A stretch of DNA of 64,000 bases. Source: Cupriavidus taiwanensis. GTDB taxonomy: Bacteria; Pseudomonadota; Gammaproteobacteria; Burkholderiales; Burkholderiaceae. Positions 9,767 to 18,043 of this stretch are shown piece by piece; position 1 is the first letter of the stretch; each line of letters starts with the position of its first letter. The position numbers and the translations under genes were made by a program. Location: the NCBI RefSeq assembly GCF_900250075.1, contig NZ_LT977071.1:1941901-2005900 (forward strand). Reading direction: 5' to 3'. Under the pieces are notes generated by a model that saw only the letters and a program-made list of their open reading frames with translations, searched no databases and was not told where the DNA came from.

Positions 9767-10363
9767 ATGGCTGAACGACTCATCATGCTGGACGTACCCG
9801 GCGTCCTGTACTCCGACCGCTCCCGCGCCCGCCTCGGCGGCATGCCGGATTCGGGCACGCCGCGCGACGTCAGGTTCTTCGACCCGGTCGCGCTCGGCTT
9901 CGTGCGCAGGCTGTTCGGCGTGGCGGGCGCCCGTGTGGTGGTCTCCGATGCATGGCGCCGGGGCACCCCCGCCGCCATCCTGCAGCAGCTGGACCTGCAG
10001 GTCGAAGCCATGACGCCGCCGGTCGCGGGCGGCCACGGTGCCGAGATCGAAGCGTTTTTCGCCCAGGGCGCTCGCCCGGTCCATTACGTGATCCTGTCGT
10101 GTGCCCCGGCCGAGTCGATGCCCGAGGCGCTGCGCGAGCAGCTGGTCACGGTCGACCCCGCCGTGGGCCTGACCCTGGAAAATTTCCGGCAGGCGCTGGA
10201 TATCCTGGGCGTCGCCTGTCCGTCGACGGTCATGCCGACGCCCAAGCTCGATGCCGGCCTCAAGGCCAAGCTGGCGCAACTGCAGCAGCTGGCCCGGGAC
10301 AACCCTGCCCGCTTCGGCAGCGCGCTGGCACCGGCGCGCGAAGTGACGGCCGTCCACGCCTGA
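9767..10363 (+). CDS. HAD-like protein with lost catalytic residues
   Basis: 198-residue soluble protein resembling the small HAD-type domains of the Swiss-army-knife RNA-repair group (pattern FLDxDGVL ... SSxWR ... YVILDDD). Here the nucleophile box is MLDVPGVL: the first Asp is kept but the second is Pro. Motif II is VVVSDAWR and keeps Ser. The acidic motif reads YVILSCAPAES and has lost its Asp pair. Catalysis as a phosphatase is therefore unlikely. The assignment rests on motif spacing and may be wrong. A terminator follows directly at 10390. Confidence 0.6.
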   Translation: MAERLIMLDVPGVLYSDRSRARLGGMPDSGTPRDVRFFDPVALGFVRRLFGVAGARVVVSDAWRRGTPAAILQQLDLQVEAMTPPVAGGHGAEIEAFFAQGARPVHYVILSCAPAESMPEALREQLVTVDPAVGLTLENFRQALDILGVACPSTVMPTPKLDAGLKAKLAQLQQLARDNPARFGSALAPAREVTAVHA

Positions 10364-10389
10364 GCCGACGCTGCCATGCAGTCCCCGCC

Positions 10390-10415
10390 GGGGCGCCCAC
10401 GGGCGCCCCGTTTTG
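10390..10415 (+). terminator. Intrinsic terminator after the HAD-like gene
   Basis: GGGGCGCCC (10390-10398) pairs with GGGCGCCCC (10401-10409) and is followed by GTTTTG. It lies 27 bp after the stop of the gene ending at 10363. Confidence 0.75.
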
Positions 10416-10544
10416 CGTCCGGCGATCCGGAATGGACCCTATCAAAGGCCCGGCCTCGGCGCTCTGGCGCATACCTGTCGCAGTGATCCCGTATCATGCT
10501 CGCTGTCGCCGGCCCCATGCCGGAGCTTTGTGCCAGGACCCGCC

Positions 10545-10913
10545 ATGCCTCACCTCGTCATCGAACTGACCGAAAACACCCGCCTGAACTGCTCGCAGGA
10601 AGAACTGCTGGATGAGGCCAATGCCGCCCTGCTGGCTTCCGGCCAGTTCCAGGAGGCGGATATCAAGTCGCGCTGCATCACGCTGTCGACCTACCGCCAG
10701 GGCATCGATGCCGTCGAGCGGGCCTTTGTCCATGCGCGCCTGTCGATCCTGGACGGGCGCGATACCGCCGTGCGCCAGGCCCTGGCGCAGGCCGTCTGCG
10801 ATGTGATTGCCGAAGCCGTGCGCTCGGGCGGCGGCACCGGCCAGAACGTGCAGGTGTCAGTGGAAGTCTGCGAGATGGCGCGCGCCACCTACGCCAAGCA
10901 ATTGGTGGCCTGA
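10545..10913 (+). CDS. 5-carboxymethyl-2-hydroxymuconate isomerase-like protein
   Basis: 122-residue protein of the HpcD/CHMI family (tautomerase superfamily), which isomerises 5-carboxymethyl-2-hydroxymuconate in homoprotocatechuate degradation. The start gives MPHLVIELTEN, with the N-terminal Pro after Met that acts as general base in this superfamily; this decides the start over the longer frame from 10413. Length matches the ~125-residue family. No other homoprotocatechuate genes are nearby, so the physiological substrate is uncertain. Confidence 0.82.
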   Translation: MPHLVIELTENTRLNCSQEELLDEANAALLASGQFQEADIKSRCITLSTYRQGIDAVERAFVHARLSILDGRDTAVRQALAQAVCDVIAEAVRSGGGTGQNVQVSVEVCEMARATYAKQLVA

Positions 10914-10940
10914 TCCGCCGCGCCGTCGGACGGCCGCCCA

Positions 10941-10971
10941 ATAAAAAACCCGCGGCCGTTGCGGCCGCGGG
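10941..10971 (-). terminator. Intrinsic terminator of the minus-strand sRNA
   Basis: Stem CCCGCGGCCG (10949-10958) with 10962-10971, loop of three bases, and six A on the plus strand at 10943-10948 that read as U's on the minus transcript. Confidence 0.8.
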
Positions 10972-11031
10972 CGGAAGCTTCAGGAGGACTCCGGAAGCTC
11001 TGTCATGGGAAGCGCCCCCGCACCCATGACG
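10941..11031 (-). ncRNA. Candidate small RNA with three hairpins (minus strand)
   Basis: Read on the minus strand: TAGAAT (11043-11038) is a good -10, placing the 5' end near 11031. Hairpin 1 (11029-11003) pairs TCATGGG with CCCATGA and has an inner GCG-GGGG-CGC. Hairpin 2 (10999-10976) pairs AGCTTC with GAAGCT and, after a C-U mismatch, GGA with TCC, exposing GTCC. Hairpin 3 (10971-10949) has 10-bp GC-rich arms followed by six T, a strong terminator. No open frame is present and the adjacent HU-like gene has its own terminator, so the transcript is independent. The pyrimidine-rich CCTCC could be an anti-Shine-Dalgarno seed. Confidence 0.6.
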
Positions 11032-11037
11032 TAGTGG

Positions 11038-11043
11038 ATTCTA
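11038..11043 (-). promoter_or_regulatory. -10 element for the candidate sRNA
   Basis: TAGAAT on the minus strand matches TATAAT at five of six positions and sits seven bases before the first base of the folded region. No good -35 was found at 16-18 bp. Confidence 0.4.
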
Positions 11044-11107
11044 GGTGGCGAACATGGCCACCGATTTGACCTGGATTAAACGCTGCCGGATTGGTGCCGG
11101 CGGCGAT

Positions 11108-11141
11108 AAAAAAAGGAGCCGGCAAGCGGCTCCTTTTCTTT
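11108..11141. terminator. Bidirectional intrinsic terminator after the HU-like gene
   Basis: GGAGCCG (11115-11121) pairs with CGGCTCC (11127-11133), flanked by A's on the left and T's on the right. It lies 18 bp beyond the stop of the minus-strand HU-like gene at 11160. Confidence 0.85.
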
Positions 11142-11159
11142 CTGGACAACTGGCGCAGA

Positions 11160-11618
11160 TCAGGCTGCGGCGTCCTTCAGCTTCTTCAGCGGACGGACCT
11201 TGACCTTGACGCTGGCCGGCTTGGCCGGGAACCAGCGCTCTTCACCGGTGAACGGGTCCTTGCCGAAGCGCTTCTTCTTGGCCGGCACTTGCTGCGCCGT
11301 GACCTTCAGCAGGCCGGGCAGCGTGAACTCGCCAGCGCCCTTCTTGTTCAGCGCGCCGACGATGGTGTTTTCCAGGTGGGCCAGCACCGTCTTCACGGTC
11401 TTGGCTTCCAGTTCCGTCTGGGCTACCAGGTGAGCGACCAGGCTCGACTTGTTGAAGGTGTCCTTCAGCGGGCGCGCAACGGGCGCAGCGGCGGGAGCGG
11501 CCTTCTTGGCCGGCGTGGCCTTCTTGGCGGCAGCCTTCACGGGTGCCTTGGTTGCCGCAGCCTTCTTGGCGGCGGGCTTGGTTGCAGTCTTCGCGGTCGG
11601 TTTCGCTTTGGTCGCCAT
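11160..11618 (-). CDS. HU-like DNA-binding protein with Ala/Lys-rich N-terminal tail
   Basis: 152 residues. The first ~50 are a histone-H1-like Lys/Ala/Pro tail with PAAKKAA-type repeats. The HU/IHF fold follows at about residues 55-145 (KSSLVAHLVAQTELEAKTVKTVL ... GEFTLPGLLKVTAQQVPAKK), but the DNA-binding arm lacks the usual GRNPxTG and reads RFGKDPFTGEERWFPAKPAS. Likely a nucleoid protein whose disordered tail adds non-specific DNA contact. Start MATKAKPT at 11618; longer in-frame starts are not protein-like. A second, ordinary HU is at 19212. Family sure, role inferred. Confidence 0.88.
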   Translation of the reverse strand: MATKAKPTAKTATKPAAKKAAATKAPVKAAAKKATPAKKAAPAAAPVARPLKDTFNKSSLVAHLVAQTELEAKTVKTVLAHLENTIVGALNKKGAGEFTLPGLLKVTAQQVPAKKKRFGKDPFTGEERWFPAKPASVKVKVRPLKKLKDAAA

Positions 11619-11985
11619 ATCGATATTCGTAAGTTGAACAGATGGATGCCGGCAGGTGTTATGCATTGCTACTGAGCGTTGCGCAATCGCCTGATCGACG
11701 CCCACTGAATCATAGCGGAAAGTGCCGTAAGTCAAGGGGTTTTCATGCATGCGACACGCAAAACCCGCCGAAAACCCCGGGTTTTGTCGCGGCTTTGCCT
11801 CAGTGCAAGCGCGAAAGCGGCCTACGTCCCCCCGTTTTGGCGTGCGCGGCCGCGGCGCGCAGCCTCGCGCGCAATGCCGCGCGCGCGTCTGCACGCTACC
11901 GTTCGCGTTCGCGTGGAGCGTTCCGTTCAGCAGCAGTCCGGCGAAATTCTGCCGTTGTCTGCGGCTGCCGGCGGGGCAAGCCTGA

Positions 11986-12483
11986 TCAGTGCGAGCGGGC
12001 GGCCATGGCATCGCGCGTGTCGCGCGCCAGGCCCAGCGCAAAGGCCGTCTCGGCAACCAGGAACAGCGGGCCGATCAGCAGCCCGACCAGGTCGTCGACG
12101 AAGGCCGGCTTGCGCCCTTCGTAATAGTGGCCGATGAACTGGATCACCCAACCCACCACGAACAGGCCGACGCCGAGCGCGAGCCACCAGCTCGTCGGCA
12201 TCGCGGCGATATGCGCGCCAGCGTAGAGGAACACCGCGAGGATCAGCGCCATGGCCACGCCAAAGGCCAGCGACAGGCGCAGGTAGAACAGGCACGACAG
12301 GATATACAGCAGCATGGCCGGCGTCAGCACGGCGCTGCCATCGCCCAGTGCCAGCGCCGGCCGCGCCAGCAGCGTGGTCACGGCCAGCACGATCATCGGG
12401 ATGCCGATGAAATGCGTGAAGACGTTGCGCGGATCGCGATGGTAGGCGGCGTAGTTGGCGAGATGTTCGATCAGGGTTTTCAC
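11986..12483 (-). CDS. Mpo1/DUF962-family membrane protein
   Basis: 165-residue integral membrane protein with about four hydrophobic segments. It has the family's N-terminal HRDPRNVFTHFIGIP and a later QFIGHYYEGRKPAF; yeast Mpo1 is an Fe(II)-dependent dioxygenase acting on 2-hydroxy fatty acids, and the conserved His residues seen here are the expected metal ligands. The bacterial substrate is not established. The start codon is GTG at 12483 with AGGAG upstream. The gene is divergent from the Crp-type regulator at 12601. Confidence 0.85.
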   Translation of the reverse strand: MKTLIEHLANYAAYHRDPRNVFTHFIGIPMIVLAVTTLLARPALALGDGSAVLTPAMLLYILSCLFYLRLSLAFGVAMALILAVFLYAGAHIAAMPTSWWLALGVGLFVVGWVIQFIGHYYEGRKPAFVDDLVGLLIGPLFLVAETAFALGLARDTRDAMAARSH

Positions 12484-12600
12484 GGGGCGTCTCCTGGACT
12501 GCGCTGTGGTGCGCGCGCGGCGGGCGCGAGGTGGATTTATAGTAATGGGCGCGCACCGGCCGGTCTGTCAGGTTTTTGACATTCCACCAGGTGCCCGGAC

Positions 12601-13386
12601 ATGGAGACCGGCATGCGGCTGGCGCGCCCGCCACACCCCGCACTGCTCGGCCCACACGACCTCAAGATGCAGCCTCCAGACACAATGTCGAGTCCGATGT
12701 TGCCATGCAGCGACCCGCTCGCCGCGGTGCGCGCGGGCGCGTGGTTCAGCCAGTTGCCGCCGGCGCTGCGGCAGGCGCTGCTGGACGACGGCAGCCTGCG
12801 CCGGCTGGTCGCCGGCGAGACCCTGTTTGCGCGCGGCGACCGCTTCGATGGCCTGTATTGTGTCGCCAGCGGCACCATGCAGATCCATGCCAGCGGGGAA
12901 TCGGGCAAGGCCGCGGTGCTGGGCCTGCTCGAACCCGGCACCTGGTTCGGCGAGATCTGCCTGTTCGATGGCCTGCCGCGCACCCATGACGCGCGCGCGG
13001 CCTCCGTCGCCACGCTGTGGCATGTGCCGCGCGCCGCCCTGGCGCAGCGTCTGGCGCAGCAGCCGGCATGGTGGCAGGCATTCGGGCAGCTGCTGGCGGC
13101 CAAGACCCGCGAGGCCTTCCACTACGTCGAGGAAGCGCAGCTGCTGCCGCCGCCGGCACGCGTCGCGCGCCGGCTGGCGGCGATCGCGCATGGCTACGGC
13201 AACCTGCCGGACGGCAGTGCCACGCGGCGCGTGCGCATTGCGCAAGAACAGCTGGCGCAGATGCTGGGCCTGTCGCGCCAGACCGTGAACCACGCGCTGC
13301 GCGAACTGGAGGCGCACGGCCTGCTGCGCCTTCAATATGGCGGCATCGAACTGCTCGACCTGCCCGCGCTGGAAACGCTCAACTGA
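12601..13386 (+). CDS. Crp/Fnr-family transcriptional regulator
   Basis: Up to 261 residues: a cyclic-nucleotide-binding-like beta barrel (about 45-160, LFARGDRFDGLYCVASGTMQ and GTWFGEICLFDGLPRTHDARA) and a C-terminal winged helix (IAQEQLAQMLGLSRQTVNHALRELEAHGLL). No Fnr-type cysteine cluster is seen, so it is not an obvious oxygen sensor. The start is uncertain: ATGs at 12601, 12667 and 12685 are all in frame and the last gives the shortest plausible protein. It runs into the arylamine N-acetyltransferase 27 bp downstream and may be co-transcribed with it. Confidence 0.85.
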   Translation: METGMRLARPPHPALLGPHDLKMQPPDTMSSPMLPCSDPLAAVRAGAWFSQLPPALRQALLDDGSLRRLVAGETLFARGDRFDGLYCVASGTMQIHASGESGKAAVLGLLEPGTWFGEICLFDGLPRTHDARAASVATLWHVPRAALAQRLAQQPAWWQAFGQLLAAKTREAFHYVEEAQLLPPPARVARRLAAIAHGYGNLPDGSATRRVRIAQEQLAQMLGLSRQTVNHALRELEAHGLLRLQYGGIELLDLPALETLN

Positions 13387-13413
13387 CCGCACCGTACCGG
13401 AGCCCCATACACC

Positions 13414-14280
13414 ATGACTATCCTGGACGCCGCCCAACTGGACGCCTGGCTGGCGCGCCTCGGCATCGCCGCGCCACCCTCGCCGACGCTGCAGGCGCTG
13501 GACGCGGTGCTGGCCGCGCACCTGGCCAGCATTCCGTTCGAGAACGTCGACCCGCTGCTGCGCCGCCCGGTGCGCATCGACCTCGACGCCGTATTCGACA
13601 AGCTGGTCACGCGCCGGCGCGGCGGCTACTGCTTTGAACTCAATACGCTGCTCAGCGCCGGACTTGGGGCGCTGGGCTACGAGGTCACGCCGCTGGCCGC
13701 GCGCGTGCGCTGGGGCGTGCCGGACGACGTGCCTACCATGACCTCGCACATGCTGCTGCGGGTGGAAGTGGCGCACCGCAGCTATCTGGTCGATGTGGGC
13801 TTCGGCGGCCCCACGCCGTTCCGTGCGATGCCGCTGTCCGAACCGGCCGACGATGGCTTTCCCTACCGGCTTGCGCCCTCGCCGGCGCAAGCCGGCACCA
13901 GCGCATTCCACAGCTACGACCTGCAGGCACGCGGCGATGCGGGCTGGATCCCGGTCTACCGGTTCGACCTGACGCCGCAGCTGCCGATCGATTTCGAGGC
14001 ACGCAACTGGTATGTCTCGACGCACCCGGACAGCGTCTTCCTGCAGCGCCTGATGGCCGCGCGCACCGATGGCGGCACGCGCGTGACGCTGGCCAACGGC
14101 GAACTGGCCGAGCGCGCCCCGGACGGCGGCGTGCGCCGCATTCACCTCCAGCATGCCGACGCCGTGGTGCAAACCCTGTCCGAGCGCTTCGGCATCGAGC
14201 TGGACGACGCGCTGCGCCAGGGCCTGATGGCTGCGCTGCCTGGCTTGCTGGCGCCGGCGACGGCATCCGCCGGCGGCTGA
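13414..14280 (+). CDS. nat: Arylamine N-acetyltransferase
   Basis: 288-residue cytoplasmic enzyme that transfers acetyl from acetyl-CoA to arylamines and hydrazines by a ping-pong mechanism. The catalytic triad is visible: Cys in RGGYCFELN (about residue 70), His in TSHMLLRV (about 111) and Asp in LVDVGFGG (about 128). Length and the N-terminal helical bundle followed by PFENVDPLL match NAT enzymes. It lies 27 bp after the Crp-type regulator on the same strand. Physiological substrate unknown; homologues act in xenobiotic or aromatic amine detoxification. Confidence 0.93.
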   Translation: MTILDAAQLDAWLARLGIAAPPSPTLQALDAVLAAHLASIPFENVDPLLRRPVRIDLDAVFDKLVTRRRGGYCFELNTLLSAGLGALGYEVTPLAARVRWGVPDDVPTMTSHMLLRVEVAHRSYLVDVGFGGPTPFRAMPLSEPADDGFPYRLAPSPAQAGTSAFHSYDLQARGDAGWIPVYRFDLTPQLPIDFEARNWYVSTHPDSVFLQRLMAARTDGGTRVTLANGELAERAPDGGVRRIHLQHADAVVQTLSERFGIELDDALRQGLMAALPGLLAPATASAGG

Positions 14281-14518
14281 ATCGTAGCGGCTGCGCACTG
14301 CAGCACCGGGCTCCATGCACCGCGCGCATTGCCGGCAGAAAGAATGCTGATAAGGCCTGTAACCGCCACCCGGCGCTGTGGACGCGGCCATGGCCGCGCC
14401 ACATAATGTCCCGGCGATGCTGCCTGCGGGCGCGTCCGCAGGACCACAGCGCGGCACCCCGCCGCCAGCACAAGCCGGCCAGCATCGCTGACGCCGGCGC
14501 AGCCATACAGGAGACTCC

Positions 14519-15283
14519 ATGTCATTGTTCGATCTGACGGGCAAGGTTGCCATCGTCACGGGCTCTTCGCGCGGCATCGGCCGCGCCATCGCCGAGCAGA
14601 TGGCCGTACAGGGCGCCAAGGTCGTGATTTCCTCGCGCAAGGCCGAGGCCTGCCAGGAAGTGGTGGATGCCATCAACGCCCGCCATGGCGCCGGCACCGC
14701 GATCGCAGTCCCGGCCAACATCTCTTCGAAGGACGACCTGCAGCACCTGGTCGACGAGACCAACCGCGCCTTCGGCAAGATCGACGTGCTGGTCTGCAAT
14801 GCCGCCTCCAACCCGTACTACGGGCCGATGAGCGGCGTCTCCGACGACCAGTTCCGCAAGGTGCTGGACAACAACGTCATCTCCAACCACTGGCTGATCC
14901 AGATGGTGGCGCCGCAGATGATCGACCGCAAGGATGGCTCGATCATCATCGTGTCGTCGATCGGCGGCCTGCGCGGCTCGCCCACCATCGGCGTCTACAA
15001 CATTTCCAAGGCCGCCGACTTCCAGCTGGCGCGCAACCTCGCGGTCGAGTTCGGGCCGCACAACGTGCGCGTGAACTGCATCGCGCCGGGGCTGATCAAG
15101 ACCGACTTCGCGCGCGCGCTGTGGGAAGATCCCGAGCGCTACAAGCAGTCCACCCAGGGCGCCCCGCTGCGCCGCATCGGCGAGCCCATCGAGATCGCCG
15201 GCGCGGCCGTGTTCCTGGCCTCCGCGGCCAGCACCTTCATGACCGGCCAGGCCATGGTGGTGGACGGCGGCGTGACCATCTGA
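14519..15283 (+). CDS. Short-chain dehydrogenase/reductase (SDR)
   Basis: 254-residue classical SDR with a Rossmann fold. The cofactor motif GSSRGIGRA is at residues 15-23, CNAASNP follows strand 4, Ser lies in IIIVSSIGG and the catalytic pair is YNISK; the C-terminal region ends AVFLASAASTFMTGQAMVVDGG. The sequence after the catalytic Lys (ADFQLARNLAVEFGPHNVRVNCIAPGLIKTDFA) is typical of broad-specificity 3-ketoacyl or carbonyl reductases. A strong AGGAG precedes the ATG. It is likely co-transcribed with the acyl-CoA synthetase 97 bp downstream, so a 3-hydroxyacyl-CoA or related acyl substrate is plausible but unproven. Confidence 0.9.
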   Translation: MSLFDLTGKVAIVTGSSRGIGRAIAEQMAVQGAKVVISSRKAEACQEVVDAINARHGAGTAIAVPANISSKDDLQHLVDETNRAFGKIDVLVCNAASNPYYGPMSGVSDDQFRKVLDNNVISNHWLIQMVAPQMIDRKDGSIIIVSSIGGLRGSPTIGVYNISKAADFQLARNLAVEFGPHNVRVNCIAPGLIKTDFARALWEDPERYKQSTQGAPLRRIGEPIEIAGAAVFLASAASTFMTGQAMVVDGGVTI

Positions 15284-15380
15284 GCCTCAGACGCGAGCGT
15301 TGCCAGGCGGCCGGCGCCGATTGCGCTGGCCGCTTTCCTGCATTTCCCTCAACCTGCTGTGCAGTTCCGGGAGGCAGTCC

Positions 15381-17129
15381 ATGTCGAGCAATCCGCAGTC
15401 GGCCGGCACCTGGCCGGTCATGTCGCTGGCCGAGGCTCACGCCCGCCTGACCGCGCCGGGCGCGCCATTCGAAACCGAGACCCGCGTGATCCGCGGCATC
15501 CCCACCACGGTCTGGAAGAACGCGCCGCCCACGCTGCGCGAGCTGCTGCTGGCCACGCGCGCGTTTGCCGAACGCACCTTCGTGGTGTACGAGGACGAGC
15601 GCGTCTCCTACGATGCGTTCCTGCGCGCCGCCATCGCCATGGCCCACGCGCTGGTGCGCGACGGCGTGCGCAAGGGCGACCGCGTGGCGCTGGCCATGCG
15701 CAACCTGCCCGAATGGCCGGTGGCGTTCTACGGCGCGCTGCTGACCGGCGCCATCGTGACCCCGCTCAATGCGTGGTGGACCGGCCAGGAGCTGGAATAT
15801 GGCCTGGCCGATTCCGGCAGCCGCATCGCCATCGTCGATGCCGAGCGGCTCGACCGCATCCTCGAACACCTGCCGGGCTGCCCGGCGCTGGAACGCATCT
15901 ACGTCTCGCGCGCGGGCGCTGCGCCGGCCGAGCCGCGCGTGACGGCGCTGGAAAGCGTGATCGGCCCTTCGGCGAACTGGGCGACTCTGCCGGAGCAGAC
16001 GCCGCCTGCGGTCGACATCGACCCCGACGACGACGCCACCATCTTCTACACTTCGGGCACCACCGGCAAGCCGAAGGGCGCGCTCGGCACGCATCGCAAT
16101 TCCACCTCGGTGGCGGTGGCCGGCGGCTTCAGTCCGCTGCGCAACCTGCTGCGCCGCGGCGAGCCGATCCCGGCGCCGGATCCGGCCGCGCCGCAGAAAT
16201 CGATGCTGCTGGCGGTGCCGTTCTTCCACGTCACCGGCTGCATGGCGGTGCTCAACGGCGCCATCGCCACCGGCGGCAAGATCGTGCTGCTGCACCGCTG
16301 GGACGCGCTGCGCGGCATGGAACTGATCGAGCGCGAGCGCTGCACCGCGGCCGGCGGCGTCCCCACCATCGCATGGCAGATCCTCGAGCATCCCGAGCGC
16401 GGCCGCTTCGACCTGTCGTCGCTGGAGAACATCAACTACGGCGGCGCGCCGGCCTCGCCCGAGCTGGTCCGGCGTATCCGCGAGGTCTTCCCCATGGCCG
16501 CGCCGGGCATAGGCTGGGGCATGACCGAAACCTCGTCGACCTTCACCAGCCACAGTGCCGAAGAGTACGTGATGCGCCCGGACAGCAGCGGCCCGGCGTT
16601 GCCGATCGGCGAGATGAAGGTGGTGGACGGCCGCGGCCAGGCGCTGCCGCCCGGCGAAACCGGCGAGCTGATGGCGCGCGGCGCCAATGTTGTGCGCGGC
16701 TACTGGAACAAGCCCGAGGCCACCGCCCAGACCTTTGTCGATGGCTGGCTGCGCACCGGCGACATTGCCCGGCTGGATGATGAGGGCTACGTCTACATCG
16801 TCGACCGGATGAAGGACATGCTGATCCGCGGCGGCGAGAACATCTACTGCATCGAAGTGGAAAGCGCGCTCTACGAGCATCCCGCGGTCATGGATGCGTC
16901 GGTGGTCGGGCTGCCGCACCGGACCCTGGGCGAGGAGCCGGCCGCGGTGGTCAGCCTGAAGCCGGGCATGCAGGCGAGCGAAGCCGAGCTGCAGGATTTC
17001 GTGCGCGCGCGGCTGGCAGCATTCAAGGTGCCGGTGCGTATCCTGATTTACCACGAGATGCTGCCACGCAATGCCAATGGCAAGATCATGAAATCGAACC
17101 TGCGCAAGCTGTTCGACGCCACCGCTTAA
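15381..17129 (+). CDS. Acyl-CoA synthetase (class I adenylate-forming enzyme)
   Basis: 582-residue AMP-dependent ligase that activates a carboxylic acid as acyl-AMP and transfers it to CoA. Visible motifs are the P-loop FYTSGTTGKPKGA (about 216-228), GWGMTETSS (about 375), the hinge region TGDIARLDDEGYVYIVDRMKD, GGENIY and the C-terminal catalytic Lys in PRNANGKIMKS. The start at 15381 has GGGAGG upstream. It follows the SDR gene on the same strand, suggesting a two-gene unit for uptake and modification of a fatty or aromatic acid. Chain length cannot be told from the sequence. Confidence 0.93.
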   Translation: MSSNPQSAGTWPVMSLAEAHARLTAPGAPFETETRVIRGIPTTVWKNAPPTLRELLLATRAFAERTFVVYEDERVSYDAFLRAAIAMAHALVRDGVRKGDRVALAMRNLPEWPVAFYGALLTGAIVTPLNAWWTGQELEYGLADSGSRIAIVDAERLDRILEHLPGCPALERIYVSRAGAAPAEPRVTALESVIGPSANWATLPEQTPPAVDIDPDDDATIFYTSGTTGKPKGALGTHRNSTSVAVAGGFSPLRNLLRRGEPIPAPDPAAPQKSMLLAVPFFHVTGCMAVLNGAIATGGKIVLLHRWDALRGMELIERERCTAAGGVPTIAWQILEHPERGRFDLSSLENINYGGAPASPELVRRIREVFPMAAPGIGWGMTETSSTFTSHSAEEYVMRPDSSGPALPIGEMKVVDGRGQALPPGETGELMARGANVVRGYWNKPEATAQTFVDGWLRTGDIARLDDEGYVYIVDRMKDMLIRGGENIYCIEVESALYEHPAVMDASVVGLPHRTLGEEPAAVVSLKPGMQASEAELQDFVRARLAAFKVPVRILIYHEMLPRNANGKIMKSNLRKLFDATA

Positions 17130-17178
17130 GCCAGGGCAGCGCGACCGCATCGATCCGATTCCTCACCAGGAAAACAAA

Positions 17179-18021
17179 TTGACGGACCAAGCCAAGCCGG
17201 ATTTCTCCCTCCCCCACCCAATGCGGATGCTTGGCGCGGCAGCGCTCGCCGCGCTGCTGGCCGGCTGCGCCGCCGGTGGCACCAACCTGGCCGCCGTGCC
17301 GGAGCTGCGTCCCGGCGTGCCGGCCGGCTACCTCGCCGCCGATGCGCGTCCCGACAGCCTGAAGCTGCTGCCCGCGCCGCCGGCGCAGGGTTCGGCCGCG
17401 CTGGCGCTGGACGAGGACGCCGCGCGCCAGGCTGGTCCGCTGCGCGGTTCGCCACGCTGGCAACTGGCGTCCGACGATGCCGTGCTGACGTTCCCGCAGG
17501 CCGCCAGCACCTTTTCATGCGCGCTGGGCGTGCCCGTCGGCGAGAAGGACACGCCTTACCTGAACATGCTGCTGCGCCGCAGCCTGGTCGATGCCGGCCT
17601 GTCCACGTACAAGGCCAAGGACCATTACAAGCGCACCCGCCCGTTCGTGGCCACCAGGACCCCGATGTGCACGCAGGCCGAAGCCTCCAAGCTGGAGAAG
17701 GATGGCTCCTACCCGTCCGGCCACAGCGCCATCGGCTGGGCCTGGGCGCTGATCCTGACCGAGATCGAGCCGGCGCGCGCCAATGAGCTCCTGGCGCGCG
17801 GCCAGGCCTTCGGGCAAAGCCGCGTGGTGTGCAACGTGCACTGGCAGAGCGATGTCAACGCTGGCCGCACCATGGCGGCGGCCACGGTGGCACGGCTGCA
17901 TGCCGATCCCACCTTCCGTGCCGACCTCGAACGGGCACGCAGTGAAGTGGCTGCCGCACGCGCCGCGGGTGCGCGGCCATCGCGCGATTGCCAGGCGGAG
18001 ACCGCGGCGCTGGCCCGTTGA
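17179..18021 (+). CDS. Class A non-specific acid phosphatase (PAP2 superfamily)
   Basis: Secreted or periplasmic phosphomonoesterase. The three-part signature is complete: KDHYKRTRP, YPSGHSAIGW and SRVVCNVHWQSDV, including the His nucleophile and His/Asp pair. The TTG at 17179 has an AGG eight bases upstream and starts MTDQAKPD; an ATG at 17221 would give a cleaner lipoprotein signal (MRMLGAAALAALLAGC) but has no ribosome site. In either case the Cys at the end of AALLAGC suggests lipid anchoring. It stands 49 bp after the acyl-CoA synthetase. Function in phosphate scavenging is inferred from the family. Confidence 0.9.
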   Translation: MTDQAKPDFSLPHPMRMLGAAALAALLAGCAAGGTNLAAVPELRPGVPAGYLAADARPDSLKLLPAPPAQGSAALALDEDAARQAGPLRGSPRWQLASDDAVLTFPQAASTFSCALGVPVGEKDTPYLNMLLRRSLVDAGLSTYKAKDHYKRTRPFVATRTPMCTQAEASKLEKDGSYPSGHSAIGWAWALILTEIEPARANELLARGQAFGQSRVVCNVHWQSDVNAGRTMAAATVARLHADPTFRADLERARSEVAAARAAGARPSRDCQAETAALAR

Positions 18022-18043
18022 TGACGGGCGCCCCGGCCGGCGC

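Noticed and set aside
12568..14811. Long minus-strand open frame (747 codons) across the Crp, NAT and SDR region
   Set aside because: It spans three well-supported plus-strand genes, has no recognisable domain, and is the expected by-product of very high GC third positions. The same applies to long frames antisense to acsA-like, opgH and gntP genes.
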